Origin: Pseudonocardia sp. HH130630-07
GTDB lineage: Bacteria > Actinomycetota > Actinomycetes > Mycobacteriales > Pseudonocardiaceae
Direction of reading: 5' to 3'
Assembly (NCBI RefSeq): GCF_001698125.1
Contig: NZ_CP013854.1
Span: 5,518,001-5,582,000, forward strand
DNA: 64,000 nucleotides
Shown: one piece after another, positions 8,342-16,786 of the stretch
How positions within the stretch are numbered: position 1 is the stretch's first letter
Layout: the number at the start of each line of letters is the position of its first letter
Notes under the pieces: model-generated
The model's database searches: none
Told to the model about the DNA's origin: nothing
Seen by the model: only the letters and a program-made list of their open reading frames with translations
Program-made: the position numbers and the translations under genes

Positions 8342-9258
8342 GACCGTCCTCCCGCGGCGGCGGCGACCGCGGCCGAGACCCGGCCGCCGGCACCGGAGAG
8401 CAGCGCGGTCGCGGCGCGGGCGTCCACCCCGGCGAGCAGGGCGACGATCGCGGTCTTCGCGTGGCCGCCCGCGTCGTCGAGGGCGGTCCGGACCTCGCGC
8501 GGACCGGCACCGGTGGCGTCGGCGACGATCGCCTCCGCGCGGATCCGCAGCTTCACGTTGGTGGCGGCGACGTCGACCATGAGGTTGCCGTGGACCTTGC
8601 CGAGCCGGACCATCACCGCCGTCGACAGCGCGGTGAGCAGCATCTTCTGGCTGGTCCCCGCCTTCATCCTGGTCGAGCCGGCGACGATCTCGGGGCCGGT
8701 GTCGAGCGTGATCGCGACGTCGGCGAGCGCGGCGACCGGGCTGTCCGGGTTGTTCGCGACGGCCGCGGTGGCGGCGCCGGCCGCGCGGGCCGCGACGAGC
8801 AGCGCGCGGGCGTACGGCGTCCGGCCGGAGGCGGTCACGGCGACGACCAGGTCGCCGGGCCCGGGGCCGAGGGCGGCGAGATCGGCGACGGCCGCCTCGG
8901 TGTCGTCCTCGGCGCCCTCGACCGCGGCGGTCATCGCGGCGCGCCCGCCGGCCAGCAGGGCGACGACCTGGTCCGGCCCGACCCCGTAGGTGGGCGCCAG
9001 CTCGGTGGCGTCGAGCACCGCGAGCCGTCCGGCCGTCCCGGCACCGCCGTAGATCATCCGGCCGCCGCGCTCCAGCCGCTCGACGGCGAGATCGGCCACG
9101 GCGGCGATCCGCCCGGCCTCGGCCCGCACCGCCGCGACGACGCCCGCGTCCTCGGCGGTGACGAGATCGACCAGCGCCCGAGTGGACCACTGGTCCAGAT
9201 CGGCGAGTTCCGGGCGCACCCGCTCGGTGCCGAGCGCGCCGATGTCCTCGCGGCTCAC
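8338..9258 (-). CDS. murQ: N-acetylmuramic acid 6-phosphate etherase
   Basis: MurQ removes the lactyl ether from MurNAc-6-phosphate, giving GlcNAc-6-phosphate and D-lactate. The 306-residue protein has one SIS sugar-isomerase fold: MIYGGAGTAGRLAVLDATE (residues ~68-86, the last Glu in the position of the catalytic acid), VAVTASGRTPY (~140) and the family-specific GSTRMKAGTSQKMLL (~195-209). The GTG start at 9258 overlaps the preceding kinase stop by four bases, and its own stop overlaps anmK by four. Together with AnmK it closes the route from anhydro-MurNAc to GlcNAc-6-phosphate. Confidence 0.96.
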   Translation of the reverse strand: MSREDIGALGTERVRPELADLDQWSTRALVDLVTAEDAGVVAAVRAEAGRIAAVADLAVERLERGGRMIYGGAGTAGRLAVLDATELAPTYGVGPDQVVALLAGGRAAMTAAVEGAEDDTEAAVADLAALGPGPGDLVVAVTASGRTPYARALLVAARAAGAATAAVANNPDSPVAALADVAITLDTGPEIVAGSTRMKAGTSQKMLLTALSTAVMVRLGKVHGNLMVDVAATNVKLRIRAEAIVADATGAGPREVRTALDDAGGHAKTAIVALLAGVDARAATALLSGAGGRVSAAVAAAAGGRS

Positions 9259-10199
9259 CGGAGCACCCCGGTGGCCGGGGCGAGCAGTGCGTGGTGCGGC
9301 ACGGTGGGGTCCTCCAGCAGCAGGCGGGCACCGTCCAGGGCGTCACCGAGCGGGTGGGTGCGGGTGAGCGAGCGGGCGGCGAGCGCGGCGTCGAGCCGGT
9401 CGGTCAGCACCGGGCCGGCGTCGAGCAGGCCACCGGCGCACGCCACGGTCCGCGGGCCGCCGCGCTCCGCATCACCGACCCGGTCCATGGCCGCCGACGC
9501 GGACTCGGCGAGATCGGTCGCCGCCCGGTCGGCGATCCGCCCGGCGACCGGGTCCCCGATCGCGGCCACGGCGAGCACGTCCCTGGCGAACGCGGCCACC
9601 TCGCGGGCCGGGTCCGCGGCGTCGTACACCCGGCCGGGCAGTGCCTCCGGCTCGCCGTGGCGCTCGCGCAGCCGGGCGAGCAGCGCCACCGACCCGTCCG
9701 GACGGCCGTCGTGCGCCCGCAGCGCCGCGGCGAGCCCGGCCCGGCCGATCGCGTGCCCGCTGCCGTCGTCGCCGAGCAGGTGGCCCCAGCCGTCGACCCG
9801 GGCGGAGTGCCCGGTGGCGCCGATCCCCAGCGCGACGGCACCGGTCCCGGCGGCGAGCACGACGCCCGGCACACCGCCCAGCGCCCCGGCGTGCCAGGTG
9901 ACCATGTCCGAGGCCAGCAGCACCCTGGTCCCGGAGCCGAGCCGCTCGCGCAGGCCCCGGGCCAGCGGCCCGGCCGCCTGCGGCACCGCGGCCAGGCCCG
10001 CCACCCCGGCGGCGGCCGCGGCGGGGGCCGGCCATCCGGCGGTGACCGCGGACATCGCGGCGAGCACCCGTGCGACACCGTCCCGGTCCGCGACGCCTCC
10101 GGTGCACGGCACGTCCCCGGTGCGCACCCGCGCGCCGTCGCTGACGAGCGCGGCCCGGCAGACCGTCCGCCCGACGTCGAACGCCAGCAGGGCGCTCAC
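9255..10199 (-). CDS. BadF/BcrD-type sugar kinase, probable GlcNAc/MurNAc kinase
   Basis: A 314-residue ASKHA-fold kinase of the BadF/BadG/BcrA/BcrD family, which includes human-type N-acetylglucosamine kinase and clostridial MurK. Phosphate-1 loop is LLAFDVGRTVCR (residues ~4-15; the usual DGGGT is DVGRT, keeping the Asp and Thr), phosphate-2 is LAAGTGAVALG (~118), followed by GWGHLLGDDGSGHAIGR (~138-154) and adenosine motif CAGGLLDAG (~258). GTG at 10199 overlaps the gntR stop by four bases and its stop overlaps murQ by four. In this operon it most plausibly phosphorylates free MurNAc or GlcNAc so that MurNAc-6-phosphate can enter MurQ; which sugar is not shown by sequence. Confidence 0.82.
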   Translation of the reverse strand: MSALLAFDVGRTVCRAALVSDGARVRTGDVPCTGGVADRDGVARVLAAMSAVTAGWPAPAAAAAGVAGLAAVPQAAGPLARGLRERLGSGTRVLLASDMVTWHAGALGGVPGVVLAAGTGAVALGIGATGHSARVDGWGHLLGDDGSGHAIGRAGLAAALRAHDGRPDGSVALLARLRERHGEPEALPGRVYDAADPAREVAAFARDVLAVAAIGDPVAGRIADRAATDLAESASAAMDRVGDAERGGPRTVACAGGLLDAGPVLTDRLDAALAARSLTRTHPLGDALDGARLLLEDPTVPHHALLAPATGVLR

Positions 10200-10909
10200 C
10201 GGGTCGCCGCCGGGACTCCGACCGGGGCGATCTCCGTCTCGATCCGGTAGCGGTCGCCGCGGTAGACCGCGCGGACGAACTCGAGGACGCGACCGCCCCC
10301 GTCGCGGGTGGTGCGCTCGAACAGCAGTGCCGGACTGTGCACGGGCACCCCGAGCAGGGCGGACTCCGCCCCGTCGGTGACGGTCGGCTCGATCGACTGG
10401 CGCCCACCGGCCACGGCGTGGCCGTGCCGGGCGAGCAGCTCGTAGTACGAGGACTCCGCCAGGTCCGGCTCGCGCAGGCCCGGCACCAGGTCGCCCGGCA
10501 CGTGCAGGGTCTCCAGGGCCATCGGCTCGCCGCCGGCCGAGCGCAGGCGCACTGCCCGGACCACCGGCGCGTCCGGCGAGAGCTCCAGCCGCCGGCCCAG
10601 CCGCGGACCGGCCGGGCCGCTCTCGAACTCGACGATCCGGGTGCCGGGCTCCAGCCCGCGGGCCCGCATGTCGGCGGAGAACGACGTCGCGGTCAGCCCG
10701 TGCGCGATCCGCGGCCCGACCGCGAAGACGCCGGCCCCCTGCCGCCGGTGCAGCCGGCCGGCCGCGACCAGCTCGTCGACGGCCCGCCGCAGCGTGGTCC
10801 GGGAGACCCCGACCTCGCGGGCGAGCTCGCGCTCCGGCGGCAGCGGTTCGCCCGCCGCCATGGCGTCGACCCGCTCGCGCAGCTCGTCGTGCAGCCGCAG
10901 GTACTTCAT
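10196..10909 (-). CDS. GntR/HutC family regulator of the cell-wall recycling operon
   Basis: A 237-residue transcription regulator. Residues ~1-70 are the GntR winged helix (LPPERELAREVGVSRTTLRRAVDEL), and ~80-235 the UTRA effector-binding domain ending in VYRGDRYRIETEI. The ATG at 10909 is preceded by GAGGAGGG. It is first in a five-gene cluster whose genes overlap by four bases, and a long palindrome lies 13 bases upstream of its start, so autorepression and repression of the operon are likely. By analogy with NagR/DasR the effector may be a phosphorylated amino sugar such as MurNAc-6-phosphate or GlcNAc-6-phosphate; that is inference. Confidence 0.92.
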   Translation of the reverse strand: MKYLRLHDELRERVDAMAAGEPLPPERELAREVGVSRTTLRRAVDELVAAGRLHRRQGAGVFAVGPRIAHGLTATSFSADMRARGLEPGTRIVEFESGPAGPRLGRRLELSPDAPVVRAVRLRSAGGEPMALETLHVPGDLVPGLREPDLAESSYYELLARHGHAVAGGRQSIEPTVTDGAESALLGVPVHSPALLFERTTRDGGGRVLEFVRAVYRGDRYRIETEIAPVGVPAATR

Positions 10910-10921
10910 CGACCCTCCTCG

Positions 10922-10946
10922 AAAGCTGGACCATTGGTACAGCTTT
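10922..10946. promoter_or_regulatory. 25-bp palindromic operator before gntR
   Basis: Two 12-base arms, AAAGCTGGACCA and TGGTACAGCTTT, flank a central T with a single mismatch. The site lies 13-37 bases upstream of the gntR ATG. The TGG..CCA character resembles GntR/HutC sites (DasR-type sites contain TGGTCTAGACCA), so this is the likely operator of the adjacent regulator. Confidence 0.75.
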
Positions 10947-10994
10947 GCTGGGCCGAGGGCAAGACCGCCGGTCAGACCGCCGGGGCCCGTCGGG

Positions 10995-11174
10995 TCACCA
11001 CCACTCGACGTCGAGCTTGGACTCGATGTCGCGGACGTGGCGGCGCGCGCAATCCGGGCAGAACCATCCCTCGCGTCCGCGCTCGTCGCGGTCGGACACC
11101 CAGCCCGCGACCGCCGCGGCACCGGGCGCGTCGGGTCGCGGGGCGCCGCAGAGCCGGCAGGCCGGGATCGTCAC
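10995..11174 (-). CDS. Small zinc-ribbon protein (59 residues)
   Basis: A 59-residue protein with two CxxC pairs, CRLC near residue 6 and CPDC near residue 39, spaced like a zinc ribbon, and a C-terminal segment HVRDIESKLDVEWW. No function can be named. GTG at 11174 is the start that gives a compact protein; longer upstream reading through 12.8 kb is the antisense-like shadow frame of the arabinosyltransferase gene. It lies 48 bases upstream of the GntR operator on the same strand but is probably expressed separately, because the operator lies between. The gene is supported by the conserved cysteine pattern only. Confidence 0.6.
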   Translation of the reverse strand: MTIPACRLCGAPRPDAPGAAAVAGWVSDRDERGREGWFCPDCARRHVRDIESKLDVEWW

Positions 11175-11223
11175 GCCGCCGATGGTGCCCCGCCGCCCGC
11201 CGGACTGTCGACCGGGCCGGCCG

Positions 11224-11284
11224 CCGTCGCACTCATGGAGCACCGGCCTCGCCCGGCCGGGCCGAAGCTCCATGAGTGCGACGG
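11224..11284. repeat. Dispersed hairpin repeat, copy A
   Basis: Perfect 18-base inverted repeat: left arm CCGTCGCACTCATGGAGC (11224-11241), right arm GCTCCATGAGTGCGACGG (11267-11284), 25-base GC-rich loop. The core CACTCATGGAGC...GCTCCATGAGTG recurs at 50914-50962. Here it lies between the 3' end of the arabinosyltransferase gene and the zinc-ribbon gene and could act as a terminator, but the second copy sits in a different context. Confidence 0.85.
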
Positions 11285-11314
11285 GTGACGGTGCCCCGGA
11301 TCCCGGTCGCGACC

Positions 11315-14300
11315 TCAGCGGCTCGGCGACGGGATGCCCGGTGGCGGGGCCGGCAGCGGCCCCGGGCTGTACAGGCCCGAGCGCAGGACGTCGGACCGCT
11401 CCAGCGTGGGCGCCACCGCGTTCGGGCGGTACGGCTGGATCGCCTGCACCTTGCCCCAGTCCCGGCCGGGGTCGCCCTCCAGGTAGGTGGGCAGCTCGGT
11501 CTGCTTGCCGACGATCGTGATCCAGCCCAGCGGTCCGCCCGCCTGCGGGGTGGACCAGCCCTCCCCGTCGACCCGCATCCGGCTCCCGTCGGCCTGCAGC
11601 CGGTAGGCCGGGATCTGGGCGATCCCCCCGGCGGTGGTGAACGGCCGCAGGCAGGGGCTCGCCAGCGACACGGGGTACTCCAGGAACAGCGGCTGGTCCC
11701 CGGTCACCGTGGACAGCGGCGCGAGCTGCGGGGCACGCAGCGGCGCGACGGCCAGCCAGCCGTCGGCGCCGAGCGAGTTGTCCTGCGCCACGAGGCGCAC
11801 CTCGGTGGCGGCCCGGGCCGCGTCGGGCAGGTCGAAGCGCAGCTCCCGCCACGGCATCTCCTCGCCGCGGCCGTCGTCGAGGGTGGTCTGCTCGACGACG
11901 CGCACCCGGCCGTCGTCGAGCCGGGTCGCGTACTGCACGGTCAGCTTGTTGCCGCCGCCCAGCCGGCCCGCGGCCGTCACCACCAGTGGGGTCGTCCCCG
12001 TCCGCTGGTCCTCGGTGAGCAGCGTCCACGGGGTGCGCAGGATCCCGGTGGTGCGGCCGGAGGAGTCGAAGCTGCCGAAGGCGGGTGCGGAGTCCCCGCC
12101 CATGCCGCCGGAGAGCACGTACTCGAAGCCGGACACCCCGGTACCGCCACCGGTCGGCGGGACGCCGTCGCGACGGAACCCCGATCCCCCGCTGGTCGGG
12201 TCGCGCAGCTGGGCGTCCGGGCTGTTCGCCGGGACCACACCGGGCGGGAGCGGCGCGGGCGTCGCGGTCGCCTCGCCCGGCGGGGGCGGGGGCGCGACGG
12301 TCGGCAGCAGGTCCGGCCGGGCCGGTGAGGCCATCCCGGCCGGTTCCGGTGCCGGGGGCAGCACGCCGTCGACCGGCCTGCGCTCGGCGAGCACCTGGCT
12401 GGCCAGGCCGCAGGAGCCGCCGAGCGGGTGCGACAGCGCGTCGGCACCCATCGACCAGGTACCGGACCGGGCCTGCATGGCGGCGGTCATCGAGATCAGG
12501 TTGAAGCCGACCAGCAGGGCACACAGCAGCGCGAGCGGTGCGGAGGTGAGCCGCAGCCGCCGGGTGGCGTCCAGCGCGGCCGAGGCGTCCCGGCGCCAGT
12601 CTCTGGCCCGCCACCAGCGGCCGACGAGCGGGAGCCTGCCGACGGCCCGCTCCAGCCCGGCCAGCTGGTCGGGGTGGCGTTCCTCGCGGATCCCCCGCAG
12701 GTGCTCGACCCCGGCCCCGGCGGCCAGCAGCAGCGCGACGAGGAGCAGCACGCTGGAGGCCTCGAACCCGCCGATCGTGACCTGCTCGTCGGCCCAGGGC
12801 ACGCCCCAGTTGTTCGTGTACCACCAGGTGTTCGGGCCGGCCGCGGACAGTGCGGCGACCAGGAAGGCGGCCGAGAGGAACGCCAGCCGGTTGCGCAGCG
12901 AGCGCAGTGCGTCCGATCCGGTCGCGATCGCGGCGAGCGCGACCATGCCGGCACCGAGCCCGACGAGGTCACCGAAGTGGTGGGTCCACTTCGTCGGGGT
13001 CATCGCGAAGATCAGCAGCGCGATCACCGTGCTGCCGATGAGCCGCTGGGCCGGGCCGAGCGCGGCGCCGGGGATCCGGTTGCGCCGGATCAGCACGACG
13101 ACGCAGGCGAGCGTGCAGAGGATGACCAGCAGGATCGGGAAGCGCCGGGCGATCGATCCGTCGGCGAGGCTGCCGAACAGCGGTGCGTAGCGCTGCGCGA
13201 TCTCGGAGTACCAGGGCCAGTCCGGGCCGATGTCGGACCGGATCCGGGTCGAGTCGATGACTGCGGCCCAGCTCTGGTCGACCCAGGCGATCATCAGGAT
13301 CGCGGTGCCGGAGGCCAGCAGCGGGGCGAGCACCGGGATCGCACCGAACGCCCGGACCCGGGCGGCCAGCAGCTGCCACAGCGGGCGGATGCCGGCGAGG
13401 AACGGGGCGATCGCGATGAGGCCCGCCGGGTTCGCCCCGACCGCCAGCGAGGCGGCGAACAGCCCGAGCGCGACCGGCAGCGTCCGCTGCAGCGCGATCG
13501 CGCGCTCGACGCACACCAGGGCCAGCAGCGAGCAGACGACGACCACCGGTTCCGGCCGCAGGCCGGAGTTGTAGGCCATCCAGAACGCGAGGAAGACCTT
13601 CGCCGCGGCGAAGGTCGCGGCCCGGGAGCGCCGGGCCTGGCGGCCGAGCCGCGGGAGCAGGCCGCGGGAGACCAGCCACCACGCCGTCACCCCCATCAGG
13701 ACCGACGGCAGCCGCAGCCACAGCAGCGAGTCCGAGACCTGGACCCACAGCGCGTAGAGGTCGTAGAACCAGCCGAACGGGGCCTCGGCGGCGTTGTACC
13801 AGCGGTAGTAGTTGCCGACGTAGCCCGACGTGGGGACGTCCCGGGCGATACCGAGGGTGAACCCGTCGTCGGAGGTCTGGCCACCGATCGCGGCCCACAG
13901 CCCCAGCACGCCGACGACCGTCACGTCGACCGGGCGGGGCCGGGCCCGGGTCCACCACCGGCGGAGGCGGGGGTGCCAGCGCTCGGCCATCCCGCCCGCC
14001 TCGCGGCCGGCCCGGTGCGGGCGCCGCCCGAGGTGCCGGTCCACACCGGCCAGCGCGAGCAGCGAGCCGATCAGTGCCAGCGTGGCGACGGCCGTGGCGA
14101 GGGACTTCCAGACCGACGGGCTGGAGTCGAAGCGGGTGTCCGGACTGATCCGGACGGCGGTCCCGCCGAGCGGGTCGAGGGCGGAGTCCAGGTCGGAGTA
14201 GATCCCGACCGACTGCGGACGCACGTCGCCGGGGAAGGTCTGGGCGCCGGAGCCGAGGTCGACGGTGGTGGCGGTCGCGTCGGAGGTGATCCGGATCTCC

Positions 14301-14725
14301 GACGGCCGGTCGCGCAGCGGCGCGGCCGCGAGCTGCTGGCCCCGGTTGACGAGCACGAGCTGTCCGTCGGCGACGGTGAGGGCGAGCCCGGACAGGGCGC
14401 CCTCCGGGGACTCCGGCGGCACCGTCGAGAACACCGTCGCCGGGCCCGGGCTGCGCCCGTCGAGGCTGCGGACCGCGTCGGCGGGGACGGTGACCGACAT
14501 CGACTGCGGTCGGAGGGCGACCAGCGGCGCGTTGACGTCCTGCGTCCCGGTGCCGGCCGACGGCCAGACGATGGTGTTCTCGTGCTGCACCACGGGGAGG
14601 AAGGGAACGGCCACGGCCAGCACGAACGCCAGCAGGCCGAGCCTGCCCGCCCAGCGCAGGCGGCGCCGGTCACGTGCGGTGTCGACCTGCCCCCGTTCCG
14701 CGATCCTCGGTTCCTCGGTGAGCAC
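11315..14725 (-). CDS. Emb-type arabinosyltransferase
   Basis: A 1136-residue GT-C membrane glycosyltransferase of the EmbA/B/C family, which adds arabinose from decaprenyl-phospho-arabinose to arabinogalactan or lipoarabinomannan. One N-terminal helix (~25-45) is followed by a ~190-residue external domain, then ~12 more helices. The GT-C Asp-Asp motif is in QTSDDGFTLG (residue ~285). The C-terminal third after the last helices is a carbohydrate-binding extracellular domain with a Pro-rich insert (~800-880). The usual length is ~1050-1100. I chose GTG at 14725 (VLTEEP...), which keeps a short cytoplasmic lead before the first helix. Presence supports a mycolata-related or Pseudonocardiaceae arabinan-containing wall. 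Which of EmbA, B or C it corresponds to cannot be fixed; only one copy is in this window. Confidence 0.93.
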   Translation of the reverse strand: MLTEEPRIAERGQVDTARDRRRLRWAGRLGLLAFVLAVAVPFLPVVQHENTIVWPSAGTGTQDVNAPLVALRPQSMSVTVPADAVRSLDGRSPGPATVFSTVPPESPEGALSGLALTVADGQLVLVNRGQQLAAAPLRDRPSEIRITSDATATTVDLGSGAQTFPGDVRPQSVGIYSDLDSALDPLGGTAVRISPDTRFDSSPSVWKSLATAVATLALIGSLLALAGVDRHLGRRPHRAGREAGGMAERWHPRLRRWWTRARPRPVDVTVVGVLGLWAAIGGQTSDDGFTLGIARDVPTSGYVGNYYRWYNAAEAPFGWFYDLYALWVQVSDSLLWLRLPSVLMGVTAWWLVSRGLLPRLGRQARRSRAATFAAAKVFLAFWMAYNSGLRPEPVVVVCSLLALVCVERAIALQRTLPVALGLFAASLAVGANPAGLIAIAPFLAGIRPLWQLLAARVRAFGAIPVLAPLLASGTAILMIAWVDQSWAAVIDSTRIRSDIGPDWPWYSEIAQRYAPLFGSLADGSIARRFPILLVILCTLACVVVLIRRNRIPGAALGPAQRLIGSTVIALLIFAMTPTKWTHHFGDLVGLGAGMVALAAIATGSDALRSLRNRLAFLSAAFLVAALSAAGPNTWWYTNNWGVPWADEQVTIGGFEASSVLLLVALLLAAGAGVEHLRGIREERHPDQLAGLERAVGRLPLVGRWWRARDWRRDASAALDATRRLRLTSAPLALLCALLVGFNLISMTAAMQARSGTWSMGADALSHPLGGSCGLASQVLAERRPVDGVLPPAPEPAGMASPARPDLLPTVAPPPPPGEATATPAPLPPGVVPANSPDAQLRDPTSGGSGFRRDGVPPTGGGTGVSGFEYVLSGGMGGDSAPAFGSFDSSGRTTGILRTPWTLLTEDQRTGTTPLVVTAAGRLGGGNKLTVQYATRLDDGRVRVVEQTTLDDGRGEEMPWRELRFDLPDAARAATEVRLVAQDNSLGADGWLAVAPLRAPQLAPLSTVTGDQPLFLEYPVSLASPCLRPFTTAGGIAQIPAYRLQADGSRMRVDGEGWSTPQAGGPLGWITIVGKQTELPTYLEGDPGRDWGKVQAIQPYRPNAVAPTLERSDVLRSGLYSPGPLPAPPPGIPSPSR

Positions 14726-14813
14726 CGAACGACGGTAGCGGCCGCGTTCCGGACGGCCCCGGCCAGGCCCCGTGATGATCAGCTGTCCGCGACCGGCGTG
14801 CGATGCTGGCCCG

Positions 14814-15281
14814 GTGCGGACCGACGACACCCCGGTGACGGTACGACGGGCCACGATCGACGACGTCACGGCGATCGTCGCGATGCTGGCCGACGACCCG
14901 CTCGGGGCGGGCCGGGAGGACCCGGCCGATCCGGCGCCCTACCGCGCCGCGTTCGAGCGGATCGACGCCGATCCCTCGGAGCTGCTGCTCGTCGCGGACT
15001 CGGCCGGCACCGTGGTCGGCACCCTGCAGCTGTCGCTGCTCCCCGGGCTCGCCCGGCGGGGTGCGCTGCGGGCCCAGATCGAGGCCGTGCGGGTCGCCGC
15101 CGACCGCCGCGGCGCCGGTCTCGGCGAGACCATGGTCCGGTACGCCGCCGACGAGGCCCGGCGGCGCGGCGCGGTCCTGGTGCAGCTGACGTCGGACCGG
15201 TCCCGTACCGGCGCCCACCGGTTCTACGAGCGGCTCGGCTTCGTCGCCTCCCACGAGGGCTACAAGCTGCCGCTGGTGTGA
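14814..15281 (+). CDS. GNAT family N-acetyltransferase
   Basis: A 155-residue acetyltransferase using acetyl-CoA. The start VTVRRATIDDV is typical of the family; the acetyl-CoA loop is VRVAADRRGAGLGETMV (residues ~92-108), and HRFYERLGF (~140) is the usual C-terminal segment. I chose GTG at 14814 over the ATG at 14772 because family N-termini begin just before PVTVRRAT and a GATGCT box lies six bases upstream, consistent with a leaderless start. It is divergent from the arabinosyltransferase and convergent with the permease. The acceptor substrate is unknown. Confidence 0.88.
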   Translation: MRTDDTPVTVRRATIDDVTAIVAMLADDPLGAGREDPADPAPYRAAFERIDADPSELLLVADSAGTVVGTLQLSLLPGLARRGALRAQIEAVRVAADRRGAGLGETMVRYAADEARRRGAVLVQLTSDRSRTGAHRFYERLGFVASHEGYKLPLV

Positions 15282-15294
15282 GGGCCGGTCCCGG

Positions 15295-16698
15295 TCAGCG
15301 GCCGGTGGCCCGGACCAGCCGCTCCTCGGCGTCGGCGCCGTGCCCGACCTCCGGGAACCGGGTGAGGAACCAGGCGCCGGCCAGCCACCAGGCCCCGACG
15401 ATGACCCACTCGGCCGTGCCGAGTGCCGCCGGCATCCCGGGCAGGTAGAAGGAGAAGAGGATCAGCCCGGCGACGACGGCGGTCCCGCCGACCACCGCTC
15501 CCCCGGCGACCCGGAACGGTCGCTCGAGACCGGGTTCGCGACGGCGGAGCACCAGGAACGTCACGGCGACCAGGGTGAACCCCATGGTGATGGTGATGCC
15601 GCCCGCGTCGACCAGCCAGGTCAGCATGTTGTCGCCGAACAGCGGGGCCAGCACGGACAGGCCGCCGATGAACAGCACCGCGTGCGACGGCGTCCGGTAC
15701 CGCGGGTGCACCGCGGCGAACCAGCGCGGCAGCATCCCGGACGCGGCCATCGCGTACACCAGTCTGCTGGCCCCGATCAGGAACGCGTTCCAGCTGGTGA
15801 GGATGCCGGCGATGCCGCCGAGGACGAGCAGCGTGCCGAACGCCGGGTGCCCCCAGAGCACGGCCATCCCGTCGGCAGCGGCGAGCCGGGAGCCGGTCAG
15901 CGCCTCGTCGTCGAGCGCTGCGCCGGTCCCGAGCACGATGACCACGTAGAACGCGATGGCCATCAGGACCGAGACGACCAGCAGCCGTCCGATGTGCCGC
16001 TGCGGGAGGTCGATCTCCTCGGCCGACTGCGGGATCACGTCGAAGCCCACGAACAGGAACGGCACCGCGACGAGCACGCCGAGCATCCCGGCGGCGCCGC
16101 CGGTGAACCACGGCTCCGCGGTGGCGGCGCTCCCTCCGGCGACGGTGCCGGTGAGCATCACCAGGCCGACGGCCACCAGGAACGCGACCGCGACCGTCTG
16201 GGCGACGGCGGCGGGCCGGATCCCGACGTAGTTCAGCCAGGTGACCGCGACGGCGCCGCCGACCCCGACGAGCACCCAGGTGGCGTACACGTCGTAGCCG
16301 GCGATCGTCCACAGCAGCCCGGCCTGCAGGTCGGGGAGGAGATAGAGCGCCGTCTCCGGCAGGGCGACGGCCTCGAACGCCACGACCGACAGGTAACCGA
16401 GGACCATCGCCCAGGACGCGACGAACGCCCACCGCGAGCCGAGCGCCCGCAGCACGTAGTGGTGCTCCCCGCCCGCCTTGGGCAGTGCCGAGACCAGCTC
16501 GGCGTAGGTCAGCCCGACGATCGCCATCACCGCGCCACCGATGACGAACGCGAGCGCGGCGCCACCGGTCCCCGCGCCGGACACCCACTCCCCGGCCAGC
16601 ACCACCCAGCCGAAGCCGATCATGGCGCCGAACCCGACGGCGAGCACGTCGGCCCGGCCCAGTGCCCGTACGAAGGTCTGCTCGTCCGCTCCGGCCAC
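15295..16698 (-). CDS. APC superfamily amino-acid permease
   Basis: A 467-residue membrane transporter with about 12 helices. The N-terminal GFGAMIGFGWVVLAGEW (residues ~20-36) matches the substrate-binding unwound helix 1 of APC carriers, and helix 6 contains FLFVGFDVIPQSAEEI (~230). GTG at 16698 has AGGAGG four to five bases upstream, a strong start. It shares a ~90-base divergent promoter region with comB. Likely import of an amino acid or amine by proton coupling; the specific substrate is not apparent. Confidence 0.88.
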   Translation of the reverse strand: MAGADEQTFVRALGRADVLAVGFGAMIGFGWVVLAGEWVSGAGTGGAALAFVIGGAVMAIVGLTYAELVSALPKAGGEHHYVLRALGSRWAFVASWAMVLGYLSVVAFEAVALPETALYLLPDLQAGLLWTIAGYDVYATWVLVGVGGAVAVTWLNYVGIRPAAVAQTVAVAFLVAVGLVMLTGTVAGGSAATAEPWFTGGAAGMLGVLVAVPFLFVGFDVIPQSAEEIDLPQRHIGRLLVVSVLMAIAFYVVIVLGTGAALDDEALTGSRLAAADGMAVLWGHPAFGTLLVLGGIAGILTSWNAFLIGASRLVYAMAASGMLPRWFAAVHPRYRTPSHAVLFIGGLSVLAPLFGDNMLTWLVDAGGITITMGFTLVAVTFLVLRRREPGLERPFRVAGGAVVGGTAVVAGLILFSFYLPGMPAALGTAEWVIVGAWWLAGAWFLTRFPEVGHGADAEERLVRATGR

Positions 16699-16786
16699 GC
16701 GTCCTCCTCGACTCCCGGCTGGATGCACAGGGTGCACTGCCCGGGAGCGAGCCACAACGGACGGACCGGACGGGCAGGATGGGCCG

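Noticed and set aside
12428..15448. Open frame of about 1000 codons on the plus strand antisense to the arabinosyltransferase
   Set aside because: Composition is Arg/Gln/Asp/Gly-rich without domains; it is the GC-driven shadow of the opposite strand, where a full Emb protein reads clearly.
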